64,000 nucleotides of DNA from Metaphire vulgaris (taxonomy: Eukaryota > Annelida > Clitellata > Crassiclitellata > Megascolecidae), in contig CM030852.1 of assembly GCA_018105865.1 (NCBI GenBank), positions 12,449,845 through 12,513,844 on the forward strand, given 5' to 3'. Each line of letters opens with the position of its first letter. The first letter of the stretch is position 1. Both the position numbers and the translations under genes were made by a program. The notes under the pieces were generated by a model. The model was not told the DNA's origin. It made no database searches and saw only the letters and a program-made list of their open reading frames with translations. Below are positions 23,220 through 34,752 of the stretch, one piece after another.

Positions 23220-23950
23220 AAATATATATAATAACGGGGGCAGGGCATTGGGAGAGGGAAGGAGATTTGGGAGGAGGAAAGTGGGTTGTACGGGGTTTTC
23301 GGAGCAGCGTTGTGTAGGTTTGGAAACGGGGTTTGGGGCCGGTGGGGTAGGGCGGAGCGCTGATGGGTTGGGGCCTGGGCGATTGGGAGAAGGATGGGTA
23401 GTTGGAAGGGGATAAGGAGAGGAAAGGGGAATGGGGTTTAGGGCCAGGGCGTGGAATGGGTTGGGGCTGGAATGGGTTGGGCCTGAGGCGATTGGAAGAG
23501 GGATGGGGAGAGGGAAAAGGGATGGGGAGAGGGAAGGGAAACGGGGGTTTGGGGCCAGGGGCCGGAATGTGTTGGGGCCAGGGGGTGATTGGGAGAGGGA
23601 TGAGGAGAGGGAAAAGAGATGGGGAGAGGAAAGGGGGAACGGGGGTTTGGGGCCTGGGCCCGAATGGGTTGGGGCCGGGGCGATTGGGAGAGGGATGGGG
23701 AGAGGGAAAAGGGTTGGGGAGACGGAAGGAGAACGGGGGTTTGGGGGCGATTGGGAGAGGGATGGAGAGAGGGAAAAGGGTTGGGGAGACGGAAGGGAAC
23801 GAGGGTTTGGGTGGGGGCGATTTGGAGGGGATGGGGAGAGGGGAAGGAGATGGGATAGGGAAGGGTAAAGGGGGTTTGGGGCCGGGGGTGGAATGGGTTG
23901 GGCCTGGGCGATTAGGAGAGGTATGGGGTGAGGGAAGGGGGACGGGGTTT
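23220..23950. repeat. Expanded G-rich minisatellite
   Basis: About 730 bp of variants of GGGGCGATTGGGAGAGGGATGGGGAGAG-like units, longer than the related arrays at 5,660 and 21,683. It has runs of G suitable for quadruplex formation. Long Pro-rich minus and Gly/Arg-rich plus frames result from the repeat. Confidence 0.7.
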
Positions 23951-24291
23951 GCTGCAATTAAGACGCTTCGTTAAACGCTCCGGTTTGATTAAACAATATT
24001 TGGTTGTCAATGACAACAGCGTCTTGCAATACCCGCCGTGTTGCCGTCGGACAGACGGACGGACATCGAGAATTATATAATAAAGAAACACTACTTTACA
24101 GATGAGTGATGATGTCAGATGACGTCATCTGTATTTTCTTTATGCGCCCATGCAGTAAGTAAAATGCATGCTGTCTGACAAACTGAACGCGATATACAAG
24201 TTACACTTATACACTTTACTCAATAATTTTTTTCTATTACTGCATTACTAATTTGCTATAGTAGGCCTAGTGAGAAATGAAAATATAATTT

Positions 24292-24480
24292 TTCGGGTAA
24301 AAACGGGTATACCCGTACCCGTCGCGCTATACCTGTACCCGTACCCGACCCGTACCCGAAAAAATGTGTACCCTACCCTACCCGTACCCGCGGGTACGAT
24401 TACGGGTAGGGTATACCCGCTGGTAGGGTATACCCGCGGGTACGGGTATACCCGCACATCCCTACTGGCTACGCCACTGA
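24292..24480. repeat. GGGTACCCG palindromic repeat element (duplicate)
   Basis: Same element as 6,265-6,455, with small internal indels. The LINE scrap of 6,590-6,770 is likewise repeated at about 24,610-24,790, and the CAATCAATCAAT tract at about 25,588-25,608. The interval 24,800-26,170 contains no recognisable gene. Confidence 0.5.
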
Positions 24481-26169
24481 ACAAAGTCGTTGGTAATTGA
24501 AGGAGAAGAGCATTTTACAGCCAAGGGGTCCACGTGTCTTATTACTACAATGTATTCATTGTCACTGTCAAACATAGTGTGCCGTTATATTCGCATACGC
24601 TTGGATTATATGATTATTTAACCCTTTAAGCACGAGGAAAATCTCTCTTAGCAAAAACATCACTCGAACTAACAGGAGGCTTTTAACCATTAAACATTAT
24701 GGACCTTGCATTTGGAATAGTATTCCAGACCAACTTAAGAGTTTAAATAATCTCATAGTATTTAAATTTCAGTAAAATCTTTTCTACTAGACAATGACTT
24801 ATGGCTATAAATATTGACTTTCTTTGTATTCATTTGATGAATCTTTATTCCAATTAGTGATAACAAAATAAACTTCATTCATTCAACATTTATTCCTCTA
24901 GATCTAGCATACTACTTTCATACTGCCTGATAGGTCAAACTAAGTTTAAAAAAAGTCAAAGTCCTTCCCGAGCCTCATGGGCTCATAGGGCGGCGCTGAT
25001 CTCCGTTGCTATAGCCCTCAGCCAGGCGTGCAATGCCACGGATACGCCCCCATGATACGCCCCCATCAACTAAGTTACTACTATAAAATTAAGTTGCCCA
25101 CTTATCAAGATATCATTATCCCTTAGGTCAACTTTTTTCCACTCAATGAAACTTGCTTATTTATTTATGCTGCTTTTTAAAGGGTTTAATATTGCTAAAA
25201 AATGTATCATCTATTGCAACTGCTTGCTACTTTAAGGAGCATTCTCACGGGAACTTCGTTCCCTTTTGACATCAATTTTCACCTCAGGTAAATTTGATGT
25301 TTTGTAAGTACATACACACTGTGTAGTGCTATTATTGGTAATGCAATTTTTATCATGTTACTTGATATTTAACAATTGTGTTCCAGATTTGTTGGCATAT
25401 TTACCTTGTCATTACTTTGATTGTAAAATGTATCATTAGTTTAATTTTGATTTAAATATGTTACTATTTTCTTTTGCTATTCTGTTCTCACTTATTGTAT
25501 TAATTAGGGTTATTTTTGCTCTGTTATTTTATTGTATTTTGATGTATTCTATGCAACTACTTTTGAGTTGAGTTGAAATAAATCACCAATCAATCAATCA
25601 ATCAATCAAGTGTCGTATGTCTTCGCTCGAATGTCTATTCCTGTAACATGAACCTAAAACTCGACGAGACAGGTCTCTCGCACTGCAGAGAGTAGGACTT
25701 TCAAATGCATTGTTTATTGTATCAACAGCTCTAACCACCTAAGCAAAACAGAGGCCGCAAAGTCCAGAATGTTAAAAAAATAGGAACTATATCTTCACTG
25801 ATTTCCATAACATGCACATTTTGTTACGAATACTTAATCTGCCCGCTATAGAACCGTCCGCAACCGTCTGTCGCTTCCTTCGTTCCCATCAGGGCGGCTT
25901 TACGCTGTCTTTGTTATCCTACGTTCGCCATCGGCATGCCAAATTATGTCAACGCGCCTTTGACTTCGGCCTTCGTCGTGCGTACGGCGCTATAGAAGTC
26001 GTCGAGAAAGATAAAGATAATCAAATATCCTTAATTTATAATATGCAATTAACTTTACAACGCAGTTGATTATAATCTAATGTCGGACGACCAAAGACAC
26101 GACACTGGTTTCCTTGTCTTACCAATTATCAGACTGTGTTCTGAATTATATTTTTAGTATTAAGTTGCG

Positions 26170-26441
26170 CTGTGTTGAATGCTCACGCTCAGCTAACTGC
26201 AGGACACAGTAATCGAAGGCAGATGACGTCTTTACGGCCTGCAATATTACGACTACAAAGCACCCTTTCATCTATACGTCATAACAAATTATTATGTTGT
26301 TAGAGAATATACAGTACACTGTATACATACAACGCTTTTATTTTCTGAATAAATATTGAGGCTTGAGTAAGTTTGCGCATTAGTTCGTGAAACCGCGGCT
26401 GAATATAGCTGACATTTTACAGAAATCGCTTTTCAGTCGAA
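26170..26441 (+). promoter_or_regulatory. Promoter module of copy 4
   Basis: ATGACGTC at 26,223-26,230, AATAAATATTGAG at 26,348-26,360, TTTTCAG tract before the ATG at 26,442. Nearly identical to the copy 2 module. Confidence 0.65.
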
Positions 26442-28045
26442 ATGTCGTCTTTTATCGGTCGAGCGATGATTCTTCTGTTGGTCGTTGATTTAAATCGATC
26501 GTTTGCTTCGATCTATTACGATAACAACACCGACACAGAATATGAAGTGATATCAGTGGAGAAAAGTAAGTCAAGTTAAAGCAAGATAACACTGTAATGT
26601 ATTCGCCAAATTATGCATTTTCTAGTGACAGTAAGATCATCACTGAGTATTTGGAATGCGATGCTCGCCTTCAAAGACAAATGACATCCGAAATAATCTT
26701 GTTTGACAAACATATTATCTCTTACAGTATATCCTTTCGAAAGAGCAACTCTGAGAGGAACGAGTTTGGACGAGGTGGGAGTGACAGTTGAAACAGTAAA
26801 CGGATTCAAAGGCTATCTCGGAAAACTAGCTTATTGAATGCAGATGGTTATAATCAGTGTTTTTCACACAAGCTTACTTAGCCTCCTAAACCACTTAAAA
26901 TCACATTACTATTAACCGCATCTATCCTTTGAGTGCATGGGCTTCTAAATATCTGAAATAAGACAATTGCGATTACATAATGAATAGAACCAGATCTCAA
27001 CTTCGCATAGATGCATTATCAGAGAGATTGGATAATTGGCGTAACAGTGTTTCGATGTCTTTCAGAAAAATTTCAAATCATCTCGATTATTGATGTTGCT
27101 CCATTTTATGTCACTTCGGTCGCTAAATTTGGACAGTTCGTCACAGTTCTATGTGTTAATGAGAGGTGGATTCAATCCACTTCGCATATTCGCATTTATG
27201 AAGACAGACATCCGTTTAACCTTCCATTTGTAATATACACTGGAGACATCGGCTATGCTTTTGACATTGCATGGAACAAGAAAACGGAGAGTCTCTTCAT
27301 TCTCAGCGATTCAAACGGTGTCTGGCAGATAAGATGGGAAGATCATTTGGCGAGAAGGTTCTCATGTCTCTCAGCAGTCTTTCCGTGGCATCTGTCAATC
27401 TCAAACGACGGACACGTGCTAATAATTGGCAAAGAGGACAATCATCTTTACATGTACGTTTGCAACATGAACGAAGACCTCGTTCGCAAAATATCATTCG
27501 TGCAGACAACATGGTATACTCTTCAGTCACCATTTGGGATATATTATTTTGAGACCAGACATTACGATCCTCGTTTGAATGATCAAATGGGCTCCAATAA
27601 ATTCAGAAGACTTGATTTGAGTCTAAATGAGTGGAATGACTCCAACATAGAATCGATTCTTGACGTGATTCGAACGGATGACTCTGCGTCAGCGAATAAG
27701 AAACGCTTCTCGCTCTTCATTATGAACTATAATCCAGAGAATTGTAAAGATTTTCATTTATTCAATCTAACGATTGAACGCAGGATCAACGTCAAGAAGA
27801 ATTTAACAACCGAATACTGCGCCTCAGACGAAAATTTGATTGACGTGTTTCTACCAAACAACGAAAATCGATTCTTTTATTGGTTTATTTCTAATGCAAA
27901 GAGATGCTCCGATCCATCTGTTCAAATGATGACGACAGATTTCTTTGCTTCATATCATTACGACAGCGATAACTATCAATTAATCGTTGGTTTGTCGAGC
28001 AGAATCAATAATGTCCGGAGGGTCTTCATTTTCCGTGCACAATAA
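26442..28045 (+). CDS. Secreted propeller-like family, copy 4
   Basis: Exons 26442-26565 and 27066-28045, with a phase-1 intron of 500 bp (the shortest of the array); predicted 367 aa. Exon 1 differs from copy 2 by about one base (Ile for Met at residue 5). Exon 2 is fully open: SHIRIYEDRHPF, WNKKTESLFILSDSNGVWQI, SISNDGHVLIIG, LYMYVCNMNED, NCKDFHLFNLTIERR, KRCSDP, YDSDNYQLIVGLS and terminal FIFRAQ. NLT is a sequon. The stop is embedded in CAATAAATAA, so an AATAAA hexamer overlaps the stop codon. The ILSDSNGVWQIRWEDHLARRF stretch is nearly identical to copy 6 rather than to its duplication partner, copy 2. Leader implies secretion; function unknown. Confidence 0.87.
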
Positions 28046-28696
28046 ATAATCGGACCTTGATCGTATCTTGAAAAAGCACAACAAGAGACCTAATGGAATA
28101 ATCACTAGCAGACGATTTTGTCCGCATCCTATAGTCTAATAAGGGTTTCTCTGTTTAAATATCCGTGTGTCGAAGGCACTGTACTGTACATCTCAGTCAT
28201 CTTCAAACATGTTCACGTCTTTAAATTGGCGTGAGTTCAATCGCTACGATAAAGACTGGATACTCTTCGTTTTGCTTGTGCAATCAATAATCGGACTTTC
28301 ATCGTATCTTGAAAAACCAAAACATTAACAGACCTAATTGCATAATGTCTGGCAGGCGATTTTTTCTTATCATATAATAAAGGTTTCTCTGGTTAAACAT
28401 CGGCGTATTGAAGCTAATGAATATCTCAGTCATCTTCAAACATGCTCATGATATATGATGCAAGTGTCTTTAAACATGTCTAAAGCATTGCTGAGCCTCT
28501 CTGCAAACGTCTTCTACTAAACCACTAAGGGGATGACATCAGTTCAATTCATTTTGTGAAAATTTAATGCTTGCGTACACAGTTGACGTCTCTATTAAAA
28601 TTTCTAAAACATTTATGCGTAGGCCTACCATTGTTTTTACACGAGCAAACAAATCACTGGTCATTAGACATATGCATTTATAACAATGACCGTGTT
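28046..28696. other. 3' flank of copy 4
   Basis: Colinear with 10,590-11,226, including the internal repeat of the region after the stop. It ends with the conserved phrase ACACGAGCAAACAAATCACT at 28,638-28,657, present downstream of copies 2, 4, 5 and 6. No gene. Confidence 0.45.
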
Positions 28697-28905
28697 GTAA
28701 ATTGTAGAATATACAGTACACTGTGACCACATAAAAACATGCCACTCTATTTATGTCCATAACTTTGGCAAATGTGAACCGATTTTTAAAATGTTTTATT
28801 GTTTGACTCAGAAATAAATGGGAGGCAATGCGATATATAATATTTACGTGCAGAACCCCCCACCTAGTAAAACTAACATAAGCGGAAAATAGCGAACACT
28901 GTTAT
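28697..28905 (-). repeat. Inverted 3'-flank segment P
   Basis: Reverse complement of about 35,152-35,360 and 44,682-44,885, while the sequence just before it keeps the same orientation as in those units. The same inverted state is seen at 11,227-11,430. A small inversion therefore arose before the segmental duplication, or in the lineage of copies 5 and 6. Confidence 0.5.
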
Positions 28906-29034
28906 TGCTATAAATGCATATGTCTAATGACCAGTGATCTTCCTCTCATGTCACTTTCCTACTTCTTCTGAATCAATCATCTCACAAAATTTTCAACCAT
29001 GCTTTTCTTGTGCTGCACCAAAGCAGTAGCATAG

Positions 29035-29430
29035 CTGATGTCCCGGAATATGAGGCACATCGAGAAAAAAGGTCGTCAAGCATGCGCCAATCTTGAACTG
29101 ATCAGAATAGGGGACCAGCCCCTTGGTCGACGCCAATCAAATAAAGCTAATAAACTAATAAAAAATTGAGGAAAAACTTCCCTGCTTTGATACTTCGCTA
29201 CAGCCCCCTCTGGCCCGCACCCACGGGTCTCCGATAAAACAATCAGCGGGCCTATGAGATGGGGCTCTGGAAATTAATGACCTCAAGGTGGCGGGAAATG
29301 CTGGCCTCAGCAGCCAATATGGCGCATTTCTGCTCAAGTTGGTTGTTAAGTTTTGATCCATTTCATTGGTCAAAGCAATAGGCTTACTTGATTCATTGCA
29401 AACCGGCGTTTTGCTTAAAAGCATATTATG
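29035..29430. repeat. Dispersed repeat Q
   Basis: About 400 bp, with a full reverse-complement copy at about 35,700-36,110 and a partial copy at 11,578-11,725. No inverted termini or coding sequence were recognised, so the class is open. Confidence 0.5.
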
Positions 29431-29454
29431 TACATGTAGTCATAAGATATTTCA

Positions 29455-29668
29455 TGTTCAGCGTAATCTTTCTAAAGCTCGGGGGTTAGCAACAGAGTCG
29501 TTCGTAATTAATTGAAGAGGAATAACGAAACGCTCACATGCCTTATGATTAAAATTCATTCATTGTCACCCTCAGCCATCTGGCCAATGCTATTCTGCTG
29601 CGATTTAGCCTACATTATGCATAGGCTTGACTGAGATGAGTTAAAAGACTGATATTCATTGTATGGTA

Positions 29669-29711
<43 letters not shown>

Positions 29712-29712
29712 T
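29455..29712. other. Unit spacer and (ATA)n microsatellite
   Basis: 29,455-29,690 matches 39,745-39,955 (phrase AAAGCTCGGGGGTTAGCAAC), so it belongs to the ancestral gene unit. It ends in an AAT-type microsatellite at about 29,672-29,711. Confidence 0.45.
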
Positions 29713-31589
29713 AGAAAGATGCTCGCTTCGCTCGCTTCGCTCACAGTGCAGGATAATACTATTGTGGAGAATTTGCCATTTATCGTCTATTGTTACCAGC
29801 TACTGGAATCTACGGCGTCATAGCCGCACGTCTACGGGCAACTATTTTCGATTTATTTATTAACAGCCATCCATCAAACATCTCACTGAAATACGATCTT
29901 AAATAAATTAGCACATGAGGGAAAGCTGAAATTAGAACGATAGGTCGCGTATTTCAAAAGTTATAGCTGATTTTTGGTTACGTTGATTATGCGCCTATAC
30001 GCTGTCCATGGCTGTGTCAAGGCTCTTTCATATTGTGCGCTAATTGCATCTTTTGCACAAAACCATTATCGTATACCGATGCTCTGATATTTAGTCTGTA
30101 ATCGTATATGTAGATAAGAATTTAGAGTCGATTATTTGAGCAGTTTTAAGCCTAAATTTTGTGCCTGCGATGTTAGCGTGATTTTCTAAGATCCGGCCTC
30201 GCCAGATCTCTCGTTTTAGGCGCTTTAAGGCACACTTGAGCTACCAGTCGAAAGCTCTTGGTTTTAATATTCCAGAACGACCAATCAGAACGCTCACCCA
30301 GCCAACCAATCAGAACGCTTGAAGGTAACCAATGAGAACATCACACAGCCAACCAATGAGACAAGGGCAAGGGAGTAGACATAATATATTTAGATTTTGC
30401 CAAAGCTTTTGATAAAGTACCCCATATAAGGCTGGCTGCCAAACTGAAGTCCTGTGGAATAAGGGGCAATATTCTCAGATGGATTGAAAATTGGTTGAAG
30501 GGAAGAAGACAGAAGGTTGGCATTAGGGGAGGCCATTCGCAATGGGCAAGAGTTATCAGTGGAGTGCCTCAGGGCTCAGTGCTTGGGCCATTACTTTTTC
30601 TAATATATATAAATGATATCGATGAAGGATTACTGTCCAAAATTTCAAAGTTTGCCGATGACACAAAGTTATGCAGAAATATAGACTCTGAGGATGATGC
30701 AAAAATTTTACAAGAAGATCTAAGGAAATTGTTTCAGTGGTCTGTGGACTGGCAGATGCTTTTCAATATTGATAAATGTTCTGTAATGCATGTTGGGAAG
30801 TCTAATAATGGTAATGAATATTCGTTAGGGGAAGGTTCTAACCACAACAGAAAAAGAAAGAGACTTGGGGATAATCACCCATAGAAGTATGAATCCATCT
30901 CACCAATGCATGGAGGCAGCAAAAAGGAAACCAAATGTTGGGAATGGTGAAAAGGACAATTGTGAGTCGTGACAAAGAGATAATCATTAAACTTTATAAG
31001 TCATTAGTAAGGCCTCATCTGGAATACTGTGTTCAGGCTTGGAATCCATTCTTGAAAAAGATATAGAACTTTTAGAAAAAGTGCAAAGACGAGCAACGAA
31101 GATGGTCAATGGGTGCCATAATTTAAGCTACGAAAAAGACTTCAATATTGTGGACTGACAACATTAGAAAGGAGAAGAGAGAGAGGGGATTTGATAGAAA
31201 CATACAAAATAATGACTGGGAAAGTAGATGTGCCATATGATCGATTCTTTACATTGGCACACTATAGCAGCACAAGAGGCCACAAGTGCAAATTGTTTAA
31301 GCAGAGGGTTGGTCCAAGAAAGAAAAACTTTTTTAGTGCAAGGGTTGTGGACAAATGGAACAGTTTGGACGAGGTGGGAGTGACAGTTGAAACAGTGAAC
31401 GGATTCAAAGGCTATCTAGATAAACTAGGTTATTGAATGCAGATGGTTACATCAGTGGTTTTCACACAGGCTTACTTAGCCTCCTAAACCACTTAAAATC
31501 ACATTATTATTATTATTATAATGAGAACGCTCACACAGCCAAGCAATCTGAACGCTTGCACAGAGGCACAGAGGAAGAATTTTAATGTG
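29713..31589. mobile_element. Helentron/Helitron-like element carrying a nested LINE
   Basis: The left end AGAAAGATGCTCGCTTCGCT contains the GCGAAGC mini-hairpin on its complement. The right end, read on the complement, begins TCTATCACATTAAAAT. No TIR or target duplication was found, as expected for rolling-circle elements. Internal CCAATCAGAACGC words repeat. A second, smaller relative lies at 31,924-32,460. It has been split by the LINE at 30,362-31,519. Assignment rests on termini alone. Confidence 0.45.
30362..31519 (+). mobile_element. 5'-truncated CR1/jockey-type LINE with RT domain
   Basis: The plus frame from 30,363 to 30,884 encodes reverse-transcriptase motifs: IYLDFAKAFDKVPH (motif A), SGVPQGSVLGPLLFLIYIND, KFADDTKL (catalytic FADD box) and WQMLFNIDKCSVMHVG. 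After frameshifts it resumes at 31,191-31,436 with IETYKIMTGKVDVPYDRFF to VNGFKGYLDKLGY and a stop, followed by an (ATT)n tail. A 7-bp duplication AATGAGA (30,355-30,361 and 31,520-31,526) brackets it. It is not functional because of frameshifts and truncation. It is the same family as the fragments in introns 2, 3 and 4. Confidence 0.88.
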
Positions 31590-31593
31590 ATAG

Positions 31594-31789
31594 ATAATAA
31601 TTTCCAAAGCCTACGACTACAATGTCTCCTTTTATTCTCAACGTCTTGAATAATGTATCATGTTGTAATATAGAATATATACCTACGAGGCTTTTATTTT
31701 CTGAATAAATATTGAGACAGATTTGCGTATTAGTTCCTGAAACCGCAGTTAAATATAGTTGTCAATTTACAGAAATCGCTTCAGTCAAA
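31594..31789 (+). promoter_or_regulatory. Truncated promoter of copy 5
   Basis: AATAAATATTGAG is present at 31,704-31,716, but the upstream CRE-like block is missing; the conserved sequence starts only at about 31,600, directly after the Helentron/LINE insertion. The insertion therefore seems to have replaced the distal promoter. A shortened tract GCTTCAG precedes the ATG. Confidence 0.5.
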
Positions 31790-34752
31790 ATGTCGTCTTT
31801 TTTCGTTCGAGCGATGGTTCTTCTGTTGGTCGTTGATTTAAATCGATCGTTTGCTTTGATCCATTACGATAACGTCACCGACACAGAACATGAAGTGATA
31901 TCAGTGGAGAAAAGTAAGTCAAGATAGAAAGATGCTCGCTTCGCTCGCGCTCTATTCCAATACCTATACCTAATACCCAATCATTGAATTCATGCTGAAC
32001 AACATTTCAATGATGTACATACGCCACCTAGCCAAGCTCTGCGCCATGCACGTAGACCTAATAATTAGGCCTATGCACGTTAAAATCACGCAATTGTGAC
32101 CATTTGTGACGCTGTACACGTATTTTTGTGTACATTAAAGTGTACGTTAAAATTGCGCAACTTCCTCAAGCTACGAACATTTGTTACCAATAGCAACGTC
32201 GTCGCACGCTACGAACAATTGCTACCAATAGCAACGTCGTCGCACGCCCACCCCTTTGATGCTGTAATGACTCGACTAGACCGTGCTAAACTACGATTCT
32301 ACGAACAATTGTTACCAATAGCAACGTCGTCTTCGAACATCGCCCACCAACGCATCGCGACGTAAGGACTAAACCGTCTACCAATAGTCAACCAATCATG
32401 CAGAACGCTTGAAGGTAACAGACAGAGAGACATACAGATAAGGATCTTAATATTATAGATTAAGCAAGATAAGAAAGTAATGTATTCGCCCTATTTTTTT
32501 ATTTTCTAGCCAAGTACGACAATCGGGGAGTATTTGAAATGCGATGCTCGCCTTCAAAGACAAATGACATCGGAATAATCTAATTTACCCTTGACTTTTT
32601 ATTGGGGAGCACTTGACATTCTGAACCGAAATTCTGAACCACAGTCTAAAATTTTGTTTGACAAACGTATATCTAAGCATTTATCTTATCAAACTTATAT
32701 CCACTCGAAGGCACATCTCCGAGTGGAACAACCGCAGCTCTCCATTGAGTACTTTGGCTTCTATTCTCTTGAGCATCTTGGCTTCTAAATATCTGAAATA
32801 AGAATAGTGCGATTATATAATGAATAAATGCCAGATCTAAACTTCGCGTGGATGCAGTATTAGAGGGATTGGATAATTAAAATTGGCGTAACAGTCTATC
32901 GATATTGTGGCGAACCGGGTAATCGAGGTCTCTAGGCCTCTAAAACTCAAGATGGCTCTGCCCGGTTTGCTACACAGGGTAGGACTCAACACTAAGGCAC
33001 GTGTCCCTTTGTCTTAGCTTTTTGGCTAAAACTACTAGGCTCTCACACTACGCGCTCTATCTATCGCCCGTTTCCTTGGTGCACCGCACCCTTCTTATGG
33101 CTCAATGTATCTACGCACCACACTTATCTTGTAACGCACTTATCTCTCTACGCACCACACCTATATCTCAACACACCGCACCTAGCTCTCAGCTCACCGC
33201 ACCGCACCTGGCTCTCAACGCACCGCACCTAAGGCACTTCTACTTAGGGTGCTTCGCTCTCAGGGTGCTTAATCCTTCGAGGGCTCCGACCTCAAGGTGC
33301 TCAACTTCATGGTGCCAACTTATCTCAGGGTGCTCTCCGCTTAAAGTGCTCTCCTATCTCACGGTGCTTTCCACCTAAGGTGCTCTTCTTAACTCTGGGT
33401 GTTTTCCGCTTAAGGTGCTCTCCTATCTCCGGGTACCTTCCACCTAAGGAGATCTCCCTTAAGGTACTCAAGATGTCCTGTCTTTATTAAAACACTATAT
33501 GGACCTTTCCTTCCACACACACGCTGACCTCAGCTATCGGCCCCGACCTACTGCTGGGACCTCTATTTAAGAAGTTCCTGACCGGCCAAAGAAAGGTGTG
33601 CTGACTCACTATCTTAATATTGCTCCCTTTCTCTAACGCCTTGCGCCATCTACAGAATATTTATTCGTTAGCCTCTCTACACTATTTGGACAATTATTGT
33701 GTGTGCATTATTTCTATAGGACCTCAGACTTATTTATTATTGATTATTAGTTCTTTCTACTGCTATTTCTGATTTCGCCACAATATCTTTCAGAAAATTT
33801 TCAAATCATCTCGATTATTGACGTTGATCCATTTAATGTCACTTCGGTCGCTAAATTCGGACAGTTCGTCGCCGTTCTATACATTCATGGACGCTGGATT
33901 CATTCTGGTTCGCATATCCGCATTTATGAAGACAGACATCCGTTTAACCTTCTCTTTGTAATATACACTGAACTCGAAGTTGCTTTTGACGTCGCATGGA
34001 ACAAGAAAACCGAGAGTCTCTTCATTCGCAGCTACTCAGAAGGAGTCTGGCAGATAAGATGGGAGGATCATTTACCGAGAAAGTTCTTATGTCCCTCAGC
34101 AGTCAATCCATATCGTATGTCAATCTCAAACGACGGACACGTGCTAATAATTGGCAAAGAGGGCAATCATCTCTACGTTTGCAACATGAACGAAGACTTG
34201 GTTCGCAAAATATCCGTGCGGCTTACATTTTGTATGCTTAATTCGCCATTTGCGGAATATCGGTTTCATGCCGTACATTACGATCCTCGTTTGAAAGATC
34301 AGATGGACTCCAGTAAACCCCCCAAACCAGTTTATTTGAGTATGAAAGAATGGAATGACTTCAACGTAGAATTGATTCTTGACGTGAATCGAACGGATGA
34401 ATGCGACATCGCATCAACGAAGATAAAACGCTTCTCGCTCTTCATTATGAATCGTGCACCAGAGAATTGTAATGATGTTAATTTATTCAATCTAACGATT
34501 GAACGCAGGATCAAAATCAAGAAGAATTTAACAACCGAATACAACGCCTCAGACGAAAATTTGGTTGACGTGTTTCGACCAAACAACGGAAATCGATTCT
34601 TTTATGAATATAAGACGTGGGTAGGGAGGTGCCTTGATCCATATTTCCATCTGATTTCATCTTATTACGACAGCGATAACAATAAATTAATCGTTGGTAT
34701 GTCGAGTTTCCTCGATAAAGACCACAAAGTCTTCATTTTGTTTGTGCAATAA
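31790..34752 (+). CDS. Secreted propeller-like family, copy 5
   Basis: Exons 31790-31913 and 33794-34752, with a phase-1 intron of 1,880 bp; predicted 360 aa. Leader MSSFFVRAMVLLLVVD, then exon 2 open from its first codon: DVDPFNVTSV, GSHIRIYEDRHPF, a stretch lacking one Gly (IYTELEVAFDVAW), SEGVWQIRWEDHLPRKFLCPS, SISNDGHVLIIGKEGNHLYVC, DPRLKDQMDS, NLTIERR, GRCLDP, ending ILFVQ. The stop lies in CAATAAATAA. The intron holds a Helentron-like insert (31,924-32,460) and an 877-bp TG...CA element ending only 11 bp before exon 2, leaving ATATCTTTCAG as acceptor. The distal promoter is lost, so expression may differ from its paralogs. Function unknown. Confidence 0.82.
31924..32460. mobile_element. 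Helentron/Helitron-like non-autonomous insert
   Basis: Starts with AGAAAGATGCTCGCTTCGCT and ends AATATTATAGAT, whose complement begins TCTATAATATTAAGATCC. It lies between GTCAAGAT and TAAGCAAGATAAG, which are contiguous in intron-start sequences of other copies, so the empty site is known. No TIR or target duplication. It contains several GCAACGTCGTCGCACG repeats. Confidence 0.5.
32906..33782. mobile_element. Solo-LTR-like insertion next to exon 2 acceptor
   Basis: 877 bp with termini TGTGGCGAA and TTCGCCACA (perfect inverted 9-mers with TG...CA ends) and 4-bp duplications ATAT (32,902-32,905 and 33,783-33,786). The pre-insertion sequence CGATATCTTTCAG agrees with other copies. TG/CA ends and a 4-bp duplication fit a Ty3/gypsy-type solo LTR. 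The interior has repeated GGTGCTCTCC/CCACCTAAGG words. A long open frame at 33,001-33,378 is compositional. Confidence 0.65.

Larger units (their letters stand above)
19110..29168. repeat. Segmental duplication, copy B
   Basis: Colinear partner of 3,370-11,725. It holds exon 2 of copy 3, the spacer, gene 4 and its 3' flank. An insertion at about 19,150-19,385 lies just before exon 2. An extra block between about 22,095 and 24,068 is bracketed by two ~130-bp copies (about 21,960-22,096 and 23,955-24,083) of a sequence that is single at 5,936-6,060 in copy A. Confidence 0.85.

Noticed and set aside
23208..23974. 249-codon Pro-rich minus frame and 190-codon Gly/Arg-rich plus frames
   Set aside because: They follow the G-rich minisatellite unit; similar frames occur in the short arrays at 5,650 and 21,680 and change with repeat number.
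33001..33378. 125-codon frame in intron 5
   Set aside because: Lies wholly within the TG...CA insertion, repetitive in composition, no resemblance to retroviral or host proteins.
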